Source of the DNA: Periplaneta americana
Taxonomy: Eukaryota; Arthropoda; Insecta; Blattodea; Blattidae
Assembly: GCF_040183065.1 (NCBI RefSeq)
Contig: NC_091117.1
Coordinates: 111,231,001-111,295,000, forward strand
Length of the DNA stretch: 64,000 nucleotides
Direction: 5' to 3'
The translations under genes and the position numbers were made by a program. Shown here one piece after another: positions 42,522 to 52,999 of this stretch. Position 1 is the first letter of the stretch; every line of letters begins with the position of its first letter. Under the pieces are notes generated by a model that saw nothing but the letters and a program-made list of their open reading frames with translations, had not been told where the DNA came from and did no database searches.

Positions 42522-43448
42522 TCATGGCTCTAAGGTAGGCATTTTTGAAGAACTTCCACTCTGTGACACTGAACAATTAACTGTTTCATTTGGTTTACCT
42601 GCAACACGGAAAAAACGCCATAATGTTTCAGAGTTTCCTTTTGACCTAGTTCCTTTATATATGTCATGAGAACGTAAATGCAAATTTCTTCTTTTTGAAG
42701 GAAGGTGCGTACTTGAGTTAGCAGTTACCTTTGAACTACCCATCTTTTCTTTCCTGAGTTTTGTAAGCCAGTCAACATTTTCTTTAAGTCTTGCATTTCG
42801 ACTACAGTAATGGTGTGGTGAAGTTCCATCAATAACATAGTTCGGAAGATTTTGTGTCGGGGAGCAGAGATTCAAATGACTTACACTACACTCAGTATCT
42901 ACATTAGACACTGAATCTCCATTAATAGATGGTATGCCCAATGCTTCACTAGCATTGTGTTTGCATGGACTGAATAGTCTTCTTTTTCCTTTAACCTCTA
43001 GTCCTGTTTTGCTCTCCTGATTCCTGTCTCTGACAGGTGAAAGCACAGGACGTTTTCTACCTCTACTTGAATCGTAACTAGTACCATCATCATCACTATG
43101 GTAATTTCTAAGTTTAGTCCTGGGAGATTTTCTTCTTAGTTCTGTCACACACTTCGCACAAGATGGTGTTCTTCCATGCTCACTACAGTTCTGACAAGGA
43201 GTAAGTTTGTCTGCTGTACTAGATGGTTCAGTTACACTGGAATGACTGTCAACTGTTCTCTTCTGGCAGCCGTGGCGTGGAGTTTTCATTGTAACTCTAT
43301 TAACTTTTTCACTTTCGTTTTCTTCATTTACATCTATTATATTTGACACTTCAACCCATCCCCGCAATTGTACTGCATCATTATCATCTTCGAATTCGTG
43401 TCCAACTTGCCATACACGATGTCGTGCATCATCTGAACAAGTAACAAT
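42522..43448 (-). CDS. Dtl: Dtl/Cdt2 last coding exon (C-terminal region)
   Basis: Terminal exon of the CRL4-Cdt2 substrate receptor, the nuclear WD40 protein that recruits PCNA-bound substrates for ubiquitination in S phase and after DNA damage. The exon follows an acceptor CCTTTGTTACAG and starts in phase 0 with IVTCSDDARHRVWQV, the end of the last WD40 blade. About 290 residues follow that look disordered: many SP/TP sites (KSPRTK, LSPVRD, FSPCKH, CSPTQN), Lys/Arg-rich stretches that could be nuclear signals, and a CQNC..CAKC cysteine group. Near the C-terminus NSETLWRFFRV resembles a PCNA-interacting PIP box, with Leu at +3 and Phe-Phe at +6/+7, but Ser replaces the usual Gln. No frameshift was found. 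The frame is unlike the decayed TE genes around it. Confidence 0.85.
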   Translation of the reverse strand: MVTCSDDARHRVWQVGHEFEDDNDAVQLRGWVEVSNIIDVNEENESEKVNRVTMKTPRHGCQKRTVDSHSSVTEPSSTADKLTPCQNCSEHGRTPSCAKCVTELRRKSPRTKLRNYHSDDDGTSYDSSRGRKRPVLSPVRDRNQESKTGLEVKGKRRLFSPCKHNASEALGIPSINGDSVSNVDTECSVSHLNLCSPTQNLPNYVIDGTSPHHYCSRNARLKENVDWLTKLRKEKMGSSKVTANSSTHLPSKRRNLHLRSHDIYKGTRSKGNSETLWRFFRVAGKPNETVNCSVSQSGSSSKMPTLEP

Positions 43449-43449
43449 C

Positions 43450-43899
43450 TGTAACAAAGGAACAATTTAACAACAAGTGAAATCGTGTGATACAGCTAGA
43501 GCTCTCAAATGGCATAGAAATTTCTCGCATAATCACTACTTGTATATACTTCAAAATTAAGCCACAATGAATGAAAAGATATTCACATATTCACACACAC
43601 AAAAAAAAAAAAAAGTAAATACAGAGAATCCCAGTCAATATTGGCCAGTTCCACTTACGCAAGCAGCAACATCTGTCGACTGATCAACTGCCAACATTCT
43701 CAATCCGTTATTTTCCCCACTTAAGACATATATGTGACGTCAGCTTTTCCAGAGTGTGTTTAGCTTACAGTGTGTTAACAGCTATTCACGTGCAGGTGTG
43801 TTTAATGTTATTTTGTGCGAATTACAATAGCACTTAATGTGCAAGTGTCTGTAATATTAAGTGCAGATGAAATTTAATTTATTGAAATTCCATGCTATA
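43450..43899. other. no gene seen (intron)
   Basis: Intronic sequence next to the Dtl acceptor with no recognisable repeat or frame. A short A run is at 43602-43614. Confidence 0.4.
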
Positions 43900-43914
43900 T
43901 ATTAACACTAGAAC

Positions 43915-44525
43915 AGATAATTTTTGCACACTTATGTGAAAACAAAGTCTTGTAGAGAAGTGCATAGGCAATTTGTAGAGAAATTCCCTGGTGTTCTGGT
44001 TCCACACAGAGATACAATAACAAACTTGTTCTTAGATTTAGGAAAACAGGATCGATAAATAGAATTCCTAGGTGAAAATGTGTTCTAACAGAGAAAAAAC
44101 TTGATGTAACTGGACAATCATTACAGCATTCTCCAAAGAACACTCTACATCGTGTTTCACAGGAAGTAGGAATTTAAAAAAACTCTGCTCATAGAGCTAC
44201 TAAATTAATTGCTAAAAGTGTGAACTTTACAGAGTAGCTGTAGTCCATGAATTACAACCGCACAGCAATGTAAGTAGTATGAATTTTTGTAATTGGGTTT
44301 TGCAGAGTACTGCTGATGGTCTGGTTGCTCAGCATTTAATAATTTTCTCAGCTGAGGCTTGGTTTAATTTGCATGGTTCTGCGAGTTCACTACACTATAG
44401 GCACTGAAGCACAGAAAATCTCAAATTAATTCACGAAGTTCCCCTTCACAATGAAAGGATTTGTTTGTCATATGCTGTAAATGCAACACGAATATTAGGG
44501 CCTATATTTTATTAAAATACAGTAA
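43915..44525 (+). pseudogene. Tc/mariner-type (DUF4817-like) transposase remnant
   Basis: Several plus-strand frames in order: SCREVHRQFVEKFPGVLVPH (paired-type HTH), LDVTGQSLQHSPKNTLHRVS, then VAVVHELQPHSNVSRMNFCN, WVLQSTADGLVAQHLIIFSA, EAWFNLHGSASSLH (where 'DEAWF' carries the first catalytic Asp; here Asp to Ala) and RHWSTENLKLIHEVPLHNER with VNATRILGPIFY. This is the N-terminal two-thirds of an ITm-superfamily transposase. The second and third catalytic motifs are absent. A fragment with those motifs occurs at 62186-62430, but from a different copy. Confidence 0.78.
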
Positions 44526-44779
44526 ACAGGGTTGCCAGATTCTGTCATTAGGAATCCATGATAGGTAACGATACTGCATTCCTATCTTAACATGACTACA
44601 CATTTGAATTAATTCAATTTGCAATACAACTGATTTTATTTGTTTTATGCAATTAAACTAATTATACAGGACCTAAAATGCTAGACATACATCCAATCTA
44701 ATGAATGTTAGAACCTTTAGAGGGGCAAACATTGACTCAGATCATTCATAACCTTGTCATTACGCACATCAGGATGAGA
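44526..44779. other. no gene seen (intron)
   Basis: AT-rich spacer before the LINE-B tail. Confidence 0.4.
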
Positions 44780-44781
44780 CT

Positions 44782-44782
<1 letters not shown>

Positions 44783-44829
<47 letters not shown>
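44783..44829. repeat. (ATC)n tract, LINE-B tail
   Basis: Sixteen or so ATC units on the plus strand, equal to a (GAT)n 3' tail on the minus strand of the adjoining LINE-B fragment. Confidence 0.95.
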
Positions 44830-44831
<2 letters not shown>

Positions 44832-45085
44832 AACTATTTCACAGTTTAGACCTAGGAGCCTGTTATGGTCTCTATCCAGCACTTTTTAGGTCTCCCTCTT
44901 GGAATATAGCGTAAGATCAGTTTTGGCAAGCGGTTGGAGGGCATCCTGGCAAAATGTTCTTTCCAGTTCAGTCTGTATTATTCTATGTACTGGGCAATTG
45001 AATCTACTTTTAATTCTTTAAGAATGTTCTCATTTCTTTTATGGTCAAAGACGGAGCAGTCTTCTCATAAATCGCATTTCGACAA
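44783..45085 (-). pseudogene. LINE-B 3' end fragment (copy 2)
   Basis: On the minus strand frames give EMRFMRRT-like residues, then LNWKEHFARMPSNRLPKLIL and RYIPRGRPKKCW, the C-terminal tail of LINE-B proteins (compare the LNW..HV..M..NRLP motif of other LINE tails). It is followed by a stop and the (GAT)n tail. It is severely 5'-truncated, only about 250 bp of coding sequence, with frameshifts. Confidence 0.8.
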
Positions 45086-45109
45086 TGAGATTATCAAATA
45101 TCAAAAAAG

Positions 45110-45555
45110 GAATGTAATAAAGCTAATATAAACAAACCCCAAAATGTAAGTTCTTCTAGAACAAAACTGAAGGAAGCACTTACTGCTAATGACAGTATTG
45201 TCGATATTAACAAACAATGGTTGGGTTGCAAACAGACAGTTCTAATGGTAGCAGAAAAGGAGCTGAGGTTCTTAGAGGAAATACCAAGAACCTGTTGGTT
45301 TGATAAAGAATATCAGAGAACAACATCGCAAAAGAATGAAGCTTACAGGAGAATGCTGCAGAAGAGAAATGTCCGAGGGGCAGTGGAAGAGTATAGAATG
45401 ATGAGAAGGGAAGAAAAGAAAACACATGACGTAGGAAAAGAGAATGGAAAAAAAAAGCAGCTTGAAAATTTACAACGGTACAGAGAAAGAAATGAGTCAA
45501 GGAAATTCTACAGAGAGATTAATAGAACCAAAGACGACGTAGTTATATATCTAGA
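45110..45555 (+). pseudogene. non-LTR element linker region fragment
   Basis: Plus-strand frame with LKEALTANDSIVDINKQWLG, RTCWFDKEYQRTTSQKNEAY and RRMLQKRNVRGAVEEYRMMR, REEKKTHDVGKENG and ESRKFYREINRTKD. It is charged and helical, with the 'WFD.E' motif that lies between endonuclease and RT in RTE-like elements. RT motifs do not follow; the frame runs into unrelated sequence after about 45550. Which of the window's LINE families it belongs to is not known. Confidence 0.65.
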
Positions 45556-45659
45556 CACACAATTGGCACTGGTGTCGTGTACAAATATGAAACCTCTCTA
45601 CACAGGTTCGCACAATGCCATGTTATGGGAGCACAAATGATTCTTTCTATAAAGCATTC

Positions 45660-45994
45660 GGAGTTTAGAAAATACTATTGGGTATATTGACATTTTCTTA
45701 GCAGACATCCACCTTCACTGTAATATAACTGAACTTATTTATGTGTTTTCTAACATATAATAAGTAAATCTAAATACTGTATACTAAATACTGCATAGTT
45801 TTAAATATAAACACTTTATATTGCTCATAAATAGACTTATTAGATTATTTCAATGACCGAATATATAGAATATTGTTATTTATGTTATTTTATATATGTT
45901 AGACAATACATAAATAACTTATTTAATTCTATTACAAAGAGGGGGATGTCCGCTAAAAAGATGTCTATATACCCAATGGTATTTTCCAAACACA
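45660..45994. mobile_element. about 335-bp MITE
   Basis: The left end GGAGTTTAGAAAATACTATT then GGGTATATTGACAT..; the right end is the inverse (ATGTCTATATACCCAATGGT, ATTTTCCAAACAC). The match runs about 50 bp with several mismatches. The interior is AT-rich and non-coding. The target duplication is not clear, so the superfamily is open. Confidence 0.78.
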
Positions 45995-46079
45995 TAGCGC
46001 ACTATAATAATAATCCTCAGTGATTTGAGAATCAGAGGCGATAGGCCTACGAATATTTAGAACTTTCAACTTCAGACAT

Positions 46080-46535
46080 TCATTACAGTTCACTCATTCT
46101 TATGTCACACTCAATGGCAGAATATTGTGAAAATGTGATTGTATGTATTGCTGTCTTTGTTATTAACTCATTAAGAAAATATGGTGTAATAAATATGAAG
46201 ACTCAATTATGGTATGTACCAGCAGTAAACAAAATCTCTTTTCTTTTTTTTTACGAAAGAATAATGGGAGTCTTGTCATACCATCATTTGAGATTATAGA
46301 AATATCCCGCTTAAGTGAAAGAGCGATTATACAGATACTGACAGAGAATAATGGCATATTACCATCCAAGGGTCTCTCTCTTCCATTGTGTGAAAAACAA
46401 TGTGATCTAACAGTAGAACACTTGTACAATCTTCCTAGAACTATAGGAAAATATTTTAGAAAATGGGTTCCCAGATTCCTCGGAGAATCACATTTTAAAC
46501 TTGTTAAGCTGACCATAGAAGTACATAAAGAGCTA
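46080..46535 (+). pseudogene. P-element/THAP9-like transposase C-terminus (tentative)
   Basis: A plus-strand frame with FSFFLRKNNGSLVIPSFEII, EISRLSERAIIQILTENNGI and, near its end, ESHFKLVKLTIEVHKELLV. It recalls the C-terminal 'N.GGL..PS..V........E' region of P-element/THAP9-type proteins. An upstream frame from 46102 has two Cys in a hydrophobic context, like the preceding CXXC part. No catalytic motif is visible. The SINE that follows begins directly after this frame ends. Confidence 0.45.
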
Positions 46536-47569
46536 CTGGTGTAGCTTAGTCGACTAAGGCCTGTGAAACTGACATTGCACTCGGGTGCAGGTTCGATGGG
46601 CTGATTACCTGGTTGGGTTTTTTCTGATATCCCCAAACGTAAGGCCTCATCTCGCCAAATACAGTCAATTCTGGATATAGTGAACTCGGTTATAATGAAC
46701 CTAAATCATTGATCCCGACCTGCATACATTTTAAAATACATTAATATTTCCGTTTATAGTGAACCCTCACTTCGGTTATAGTGAACCTAAAACTAGAACT
46801 TCCCCAAGAAAATGTAATTTTAAAATGGCCAAAATGGTAATTTAGAAAACCCTTTCGTCTATAAACTTCCAAGAATATGTTCAGAACAAAATCTCAAACC
46901 TTCTACTCGTTATGTGCATTGAAAAACAAAGGATTTGTTCAGCTTTCTGGACAGCTTGAAACATGTTAAAAAGAATAGTATATGCAGTGAGGGAAAAAGG
47001 AAGGATTAGTTCTGACTCCTTGAGAGAGGTTATTCGAAGAAGAGGAAGAGTTTTCGTTTGTAAAAGGGAGTAGAGTGATGACCAAAGGGTAAATACAAGA
47101 AGGATTACAATATAATGGTCCTCAACCCTCCCTCCCATATCTTTGTAAAAGTGAACCAGGAGAAATTACAAGGCAGAGTACACAGTACCATACCTCTAGG
47201 GGAAGAGGTGCGAAATCGGTCAGTGTCTATTACCTACATGGTAGATTAGATTTAAGTTTCGAACTATGAACATTCAGAATGTCAAAGCGTAAAGTGTTTA
47301 AGTTGGAAGATAAAGCAAACATTATTACTGATATTGAATGTGGTCTGTCCCAAGTGGACATTAATATTATATGTATAGCAACGTCAATAATATAAAAACA
47401 CACACTTCGGTTTTAGTGAACCTCGGATACAGTGAACGAAATATGCTGGTCCACAGAGATTCATTATAACCGAAGATGACTGTACTATCTCGCTATCATC
47501 AATACCATCGATGCTAAATAATCTAGTAGATGATACAGCATCATTAAATAACCAACTAAAAGAAAGTAC
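46536..47569 (+). mobile_element. tRNA-derived SINE (type 3), split by Tigger-like element
   Basis: The head CTGGTGTAGCTTAGTCGACT, with box A-like GTAGCTTAGTCGACTAAGG and box B-like GGTTCGATGGGC. The middle TTACCTGGTTGGGTTTTTTC is followed by the break at 46661. The 3' part resumes at 47485 (ATCTCGCTATCATCAATACC, ATCGATGCTAAATAATCTAG) and ends ..TTAAATAACCAACTAAAAG. Type 2 and type 3 share the CATC.TTAAATAACC tail, so they probably use the same partner LINE. Confidence 0.85.
46662..47482 (+). mobile_element. Tigger/pogo-like element inside SINE
   Basis: The ends CAGTCAATTCTGGATATAGT and the inverse of CAGTCATCTTCGGTTATAAT lie between TA at 46660-46661 and 47483-47484. GGTTATAGTGAACCT motifs recur inside. 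A short plus-strand frame from 47279 reads MSKRKVFKLEDKANIITDIE, CGLSQVDI, the start of a CENP-B-type HTH of Tigger transposases, truncated by stops. It is an 821-bp non-autonomous derivative. Confidence 0.87.
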
Positions 47570-47668
47570 TACTTGCAGAGCAGATGTCACCATACAGCTT
47601 GAAGTTACCGGTACAACACGACTTCACATAAAAAAGTTGTAAGACAACTTTTAACGATGTCAATTAAA

Positions 47669-47671
<3 letters not shown>

Positions 47672-47722
<51 letters not shown>
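47672..47722. repeat. (AAT)n microsatellite
   Basis: About 17 AAT/ATA units. Confidence 0.95.
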
Positions 47723-47724
<2 letters not shown>

Positions 47725-47790
47725 ATCAATAGGAAAGATGGCTTGTGCTCTATTATATGACTAATTCATGCATGTGACGTTTATTTCATA

Positions 47791-47980
47791 CTACAGCCAC
47801 AGTCCAGTATATAGTCACGAAGCTCAATACGTAGTAAATATGCATATGCTAACCACTAGGATCGCTAATATCGCCTCATTACAGACAATGTGAAATAGTA
47901 CCGGCACAGTCAATTGTTCCTAGCACCCTCAAAACTCAAGCTTCGTGACTGTATATACTAGACTGTGCTACAGCTGTGAT
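47791..47980. mobile_element. about 190-bp MITE
   Basis: CTACAGCCACAGTCCAGTAT then ATAGTCACGAAGCT (47791-47824) is matched by the inverse AGCTTCGTGACTGTATATAC, TAGACTGTGCTACAGC (about 47939-47974) with small indels. Non-coding interior. Target duplication not resolved. Confidence 0.78.
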
Positions 47981-48535
47981 GATAACCTAATGCATGATAG
48001 GCCTACTTATATTTCAAACTAAAACATTAGATACACGTTTTCTTTTTACAGGTGTATATTATGCTATATGGAAGCAACTAAATAATTGTTAGTTTCTCGT
48101 CCACATCAAAGCAAACATGTGTTTACAATGTAAGTAGGCCTAATGTATTGCCTTGCACAGTTGGCAGTGTTTTGTGAATAATAGTTAATACCAATAATTT
48201 TCTTTTTATCTGAACTATTACTACAATATGCATTTGTATTTTTGTTCGCTCTATATGTTGTCAAATAACTATAAAACGTCTTTGGTCACAGTATCAAATT
48301 GTTCCAGTCTTCCTTTGTTTCAGCTTGATTATGTCCATAACGTGGTTGCTTTAAATGTTAATAGGAGTTTTTTTTTTCATTTATCCATTCAGATTGATCT
48401 ATAAGAGACACCAAACATATATATTAAACATTCAACACTGTACAGTAAAGCTGTCTGCTAGCCGGTGCTTCTCCCAAAAACATGGTGGCGGATACAAGCT
48501 TCAATTTGTCCATACTCTGAACTTCTGCGCAGCCT
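47981..48535. other. no gene seen (intron)
   Basis: AT-rich; one short frame (48355-48552) is not supported. Confidence 0.4.
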
Positions 48536-48539
48536 CGGC

Positions 48540-49300
48540 TGTAGGCGATTGAATAGGAGCAAGAAAATCTATAAACCAAGAGTAGTCATTTGTAGAGAGG
48601 AAGATGGCACTATTATATCTGAGAAGTGGACAGTATTAGACAGCTGGACAGAATATTTTCAAGGATTATTAAATAATTCATGCAATCACAATCATAATGA
48701 TTAAGAATTGCAAACAACTCCAAAAGAGATAGTTATAGAAGCTCCTGATTTATTAGATATAGAGATAGCTATAAAAAACTGAAAAAAAAAAAAAAACACC
48801 AGATGTAGACAACCTACAGGCTGAACATTTTATGTATAGTGGAGAACTATGTAAGAAAATGTACAAATTAATAGTTTGATCTGGTAAGAAGAAAAAATGC
48901 CAGAAGAGTGGAAGAAAGGAGTAATCTGTCCCCTTTATAAGAAAGGCAACCCATTATTATGTACAAATTACCAAGGAATAACTCTTCTTAACGTCGCATA
49001 TAAAATACTTTCTACATATAATAAATTGCTGCCTTTTGCAGAAAAATTCGAGAATATCAATGCAGTTTTAAAACAAATAGACCTACAATAGGTCAATTTT
49101 TTACACTGAAGCAAATACTCGAGAAAACCAGTGAATTTAATATTAATACACATCACTTGTTTGTAGACTTCAAAGCTGCATATGACAGTATAGATAGGAA
49201 ACAATAACTGATTCTCGCAATGTTAGAGTTTAATCTTCTATGAAAATTAATTCGTCTAATAAGAATGACTCTGAAAGGAGTCCGTTGTAAGGTACAGAAA
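48540..49300 (+). pseudogene. LINE-E RT N-terminal half, decayed
   Basis: Plus-strand frames in order: RLNRSKKIYKPRVVICREED, WTVLDSWTEYFQGLLNNS, then IEIAIKN (with an A run at 48782-48797), [60 protein letters not shown] (motif A). The sequence stops matching after about 49300, before motifs B and C, so both ends are missing. It is RTE-like in motif style but is not a close match to LINE-A or LINE-B. Confidence 0.8.
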
Positions 49301-49391
49301 ATTATAAACTTTCCACGAATATGAGGTATTACACTTTTTTGTTACATACAACATGAGCTATTCTCTCTGCAAATCTGCAGGGTTTCACTTC

Positions 49392-49422
49392 CACTGTGTG
49401 TGTGTGTGTGTGTGCATGCGCG
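49392..49422. repeat. (TG)n and CG-containing dinucleotide tract
   Basis: About ten TG units followed by CATGCGCGCACATG, directly before the GTGAGTCATTCCA terminal motif. Confidence 0.9.
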
Positions 49423-49427
49423 CACAT

Positions 49428-50100
49428 GTGAGTCATTCCATGTCAAATCGAATGCCTATGAAACATGACAACTTAGTATTTGCTCCAATTTTTGTTTATA
49501 TATTCAATTGATTAAATTATATAACCAGTGTGTAATTTTTTTGGGCTGACACATTTATTTAGTCATTTATTAAATGTTACTTTTTCCGTAAATTAGGGTG
49601 CAACATATTATGAAAATGGTTATACTGAAGATTCTATAAATCGTAGAAATTCCGTATTTATATCACTTTAAAATGCAATAATTGCAGTATTATATACTAA
49701 TTTTTAGTGTTCAATCAAAACATAAAATGGGCCCCTTTTAGGGGGTTATATTTTTAAAATACGTTTTTATATATCAAGGGCCTACTTCTAAAAAGGGAAA
49801 AAAATATCATTATATTCTTTGAAATGATTTACGTAGAACTGCGTTGGTATTATAATGCTATTCGAATAAGAAGTCGCTTTGCAAATAATTTACTGATGGT
49901 GTGTTCAGGTCGGATTGAGTGAGACACCATGCCGGAGCATACAGCTGCGATAGCCGCAGCGAGAGGGAATAATACATTATCAGTGGTGCGGTGTTATTAT
50001 ACGTAAATAAACAGATAACCTCTAGTTCTAAAAGCATGTAATGTCCCTTCAACACTGAGCAGTTTCCCTTTAATTTATCTAACAATAATTCCTAAGTCTT
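49428..50100. mobile_element. left-end fragment of GTGAGTCATTCCA element
   Basis: Starts TGTGAGTCATTCCATGTCAA and then shares a diverged colinear pattern with 50129-50560 (TTAGTATTTGCT, TATGAAAATG.T, GGGG.TTAT.TT blocks). No right end and no coding remnant is recognised, so this is a partial copy of the neighbouring element. Confidence 0.6.
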
Positions 50101-50124
50101 TCGGAGTAGGTACCATGATGTGTT

Positions 50125-52172
50125 GTGTGCACGTGAGTCATTCCACGTCAAATCAAACACCTGTATACGAAACAACCATTTAGTATTTGCTTAAATCTTC
50201 TAAAATATGTTCTGCAGATCAAAATATGAGGTCTGCAATTTTTTTCTGGGATCATACTTTAATATTTTACTATTTATACTCTTTTAATTATACGACAAAT
50301 TCATGCACAACGCAGTATGAAAATGCTCATTGTTAAGATTCTATGCATGTTGAGTATTGGTGTCATTTGAAATGGTAACTAATGGAATATTATATTAATT
50401 GATTTACTGATGGGGTTATTTTAGAGGGTCACTTTTTAAACAATCATTTTTTATAACAGCTTACTTTAAAAATGCAAAAAAAAAAAAATATATATATATA
50501 ATTTATTATATTTTACATAGAATACGCTGATTTCAGATTGCTTCCGAGTAAGAAATAACTTTAAAAATAATATATTGAAGATATGTGTGAGCTTAGTGAT
50601 GATTGAGAATCACCAATAAAGAAGACAAAATTATCTAAAAAAATATCCAAAACAAAAAATGCAGAAAGTTACAGATACACTTAAACATAAAATATTTCAC
50701 ATCACAGAAGAGACAATTTCAGCTGAAAATTCAAATAATTCAGATATAATACAGAAACCGATAGACTTCTCCATGAAACAGATGGCAGAAAGCTCAAAAT
50801 ACAATTAATATTAACAATTTTTTAAAGTTTGTGCTATAGTAAAATTCAACAGCATTTTAATATCATCACTCACATGATACGAATTTCTAAACAAGTAGGA
50901 ACAGAAAAGGGGATTTTGGCTATTCCTAATCCTAAATCGGGCAAAAGTTTGGGAACATTTAATAGTAGAGAGGTTGTTCAATTTTAAAATTCTGATGATG
51001 TGAGGAGGGTTATGGCTGACAAAAAGAATTGTGTTTCAGTTAAAGAAGATGGAAAGAGAATTAAAAAAATAGAAAAGATTAATACTATGTAATCTTAAGA
51101 AAACTTACCAGTGTTTCAAAGAGCAATATCTGTATATCAAAATAGGGTTTTCAAAAATTTTTCAACTCAGACCAAAGGAATGTGTACTCCCTGGAACAAG
51201 TGGCACGCACTCAGTTTGTGTCTATGTTCATCACGAAAATGTTAAATTAATGCTTGATGGAATTAATATTATTTATAATATTCCTTTCAAATTTTTACCA
51301 TTAGTGAATACAAATAATATAGCCATATTTCTACTAAAGGTACCAACAAGCAAAAATGGTACGAGCTATCTTACAACTCATTCTTTTGTTCCACTGACAA
51401 AATCTCAAGCCATAATAAAGAACTATTCACTTCGAAGTGAGAGTAATGTGGTGGACATTAAATAGAATTGATTGTAGGTGATTAGTTTTGAAAGTGCAGT
51501 GCTGTATAAACTGTAATTATCATTCTTACAAGTGTATATTTTACAAAAACAATATTTAAATACAGTACTATATTACATAAATTACGTGAAAGAGTGATAT
51601 TCTGACCGTAGAACAATGTAAAGTGGTCACAAGACTCTCATCCGGAGCTGCACCTGCACATCACCTTGCAACAGTACTTATGCAGCCCGTGAACTCAAGA
51701 CGCGCAGCTTGGTGAATCATTTAATTATTCATCAACAGCTCAGAGTAGCATTCTGATTTTTTTAAGGGTGGTTAAATTTTTTTCTGTTATTTTAAAGTAA
51801 GCCGCTGCCATTAAAACATATTTTTATGTGTTTAAATGATTTTTAAAACAAAGTTACAAACTTATATTTTTATATTATTATGCGAAGAACAAAGTATGTA
51901 CTGTCACCTTCAAATTGAGACAAAGAGCAAATCTCTGTGGTGATTATTAGTGGAGATAATCACGTTTAACAATAATGATGCACGAACTATTTCAGAATCT
52001 TTGATAACACATATCTACTGCAATAATCGATATAGACAACAATAATAAAACACGTATTTATTTTTTCAATCCATAGAATGTGTAAAATTTGTTTTATCTA
52101 AATCAGAGACATGGAAGTCAATTCGAGGTTAAATTTGTGCGATTTGATGTGGAATGACTCACGTGTGGAGAG
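50125..52172 (+). mobile_element. 2-kb transposon with GTGAGTCATTCCA ends
   Basis: The left end CACGTGAGTCATTCCACGTC continues AAATC. The right end is its inverse (GATTTGATGTGGAATGACTC then ACGTG, about 52143-52167). The interior has a degenerate gene at 50880-51470. The terminal repeat, about 25 bp, is new to me and not typical of mariner, hAT, piggyBac or Harbinger. The target duplication is unclear because the CACGTG ends are themselves palindromic. Confidence 0.7.
50880..51470 (+). pseudogene. uncharacterised TE-encoded gene remnant
   Basis: Plus-strand frames: ISKQVGTEKGILAIPNPKSG, then DVRRVMADKKNCVSVKEDGK (a 'V....A/PGKKDCVSVK.DG' type motif), then RPKECVLPGTSGTHSVCVYV, HHENVKLMLDGI and YNIPFKFLPLV. 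The final frame (51250-51465) ends LRSESNVVDIK. The motif order, basic region, GKKD..V, RPK.CVL, then THSVCV, is familiar from repetitive genes of arthropods and molluscs that I cannot tie to a named superfamily. No catalytic triad can be seen. The gene is interrupted by stops and frameshifts. It could be the source of the transposase acting on the GTGAGTCATTCCA ends. Confidence 0.55.
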
Positions 52173-52174
52173 GA

Positions 52175-52958
52175 GGTAAACTCTAGATCGTACTAGTGTT
52201 TAAAATTCAAACAAACATGAAATTTCTTTATTATTTGCTTTATGTAAGAAAGTATCTGACATTAACAAATAAGCTGAATCCACATGCAAACATATACAGT
52301 GACTGGCATGATAATATATGATGCTGGCACTACTTCTAGGATCTTTGGGACAAAGTATCATTACTCATTATAAAAATGCAGAACTCTATAAACCTGACTT
52401 AGAATTATTCTTCTTAAATGTTATTCACTTTTGTACTTAACACTATAGCCTACACATTCACTGCAATATTTTTTACATGTACAGTTGTCAAAAGAAAAAG
52501 TGGCCACTCTCTAGAAGCAAAGTTCCCTTCGGGTATCTTCACTACAATTTGGAGACAGGAGATGTTACATGTTGTTGGACCACATTGCCTGATATCTACA
52601 GTTATAATTAAAGTATTCTGTGTGTTACTTAATAGCATAATGGTAGCAGTCCGGTCTGATATTTGTGAGGTCCTGCGTTCAAATACAACCTAGTGCTTTT
52701 TATGTTCTTTTTTGTTTTGTTTTTAAGAGAGAGAGACAAAATATACATAATTGCTCCTCTATCTTTTATGATTATTTCAATAATTAACATCAGGTTCATG
52801 AATGTATTATGGCATAACTTTATCATTATTTATTATGACATTATGGCTGCAAATGGAAAGAAAAAAAGATTTTATTTACAACAAAAATATCTTTTGTGGC
52901 ATAAACAAAACAAACTTACTAGCGTCTGCCTTAGAACATTCAAACAATTTTAAGCGTT

Positions 52959-52960
<2 letters not shown>
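52175..52960. other. no gene seen (intron)
   Basis: AT-rich with several short frames on both strands (52418-52953) that lack recognisable motifs. One stretch at about 52640-52690 resembles a tRNA-like box B (GGTCCTGCGTTCAAAT) and may be a SINE head remnant. Confidence 0.4.

Positions 52961-52995
<35 letters not shown>
52961..52995. repeat. long A homopolymer
   Basis: About 35 consecutive A bases, at the junction with the Tc1-like fragment that follows. Confidence 0.95.
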
Positions 52996-52996
<1 letters not shown>

Positions 52997-52999
52997 CCA

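Noticed and set aside
45221-45640. 139-residue coiled-coil-like host protein
   Set aside because: The WFD.E motif and charged helical pattern match non-LTR retrotransposon linkers, and the frame stops at unrelated sequence.
47672-47722. CRISPR-like or satellite array
   Set aside because: A simple AAT microsatellite without spacers; the other arrays in the window are also microsatellites or minisatellites, and this is animal DNA.
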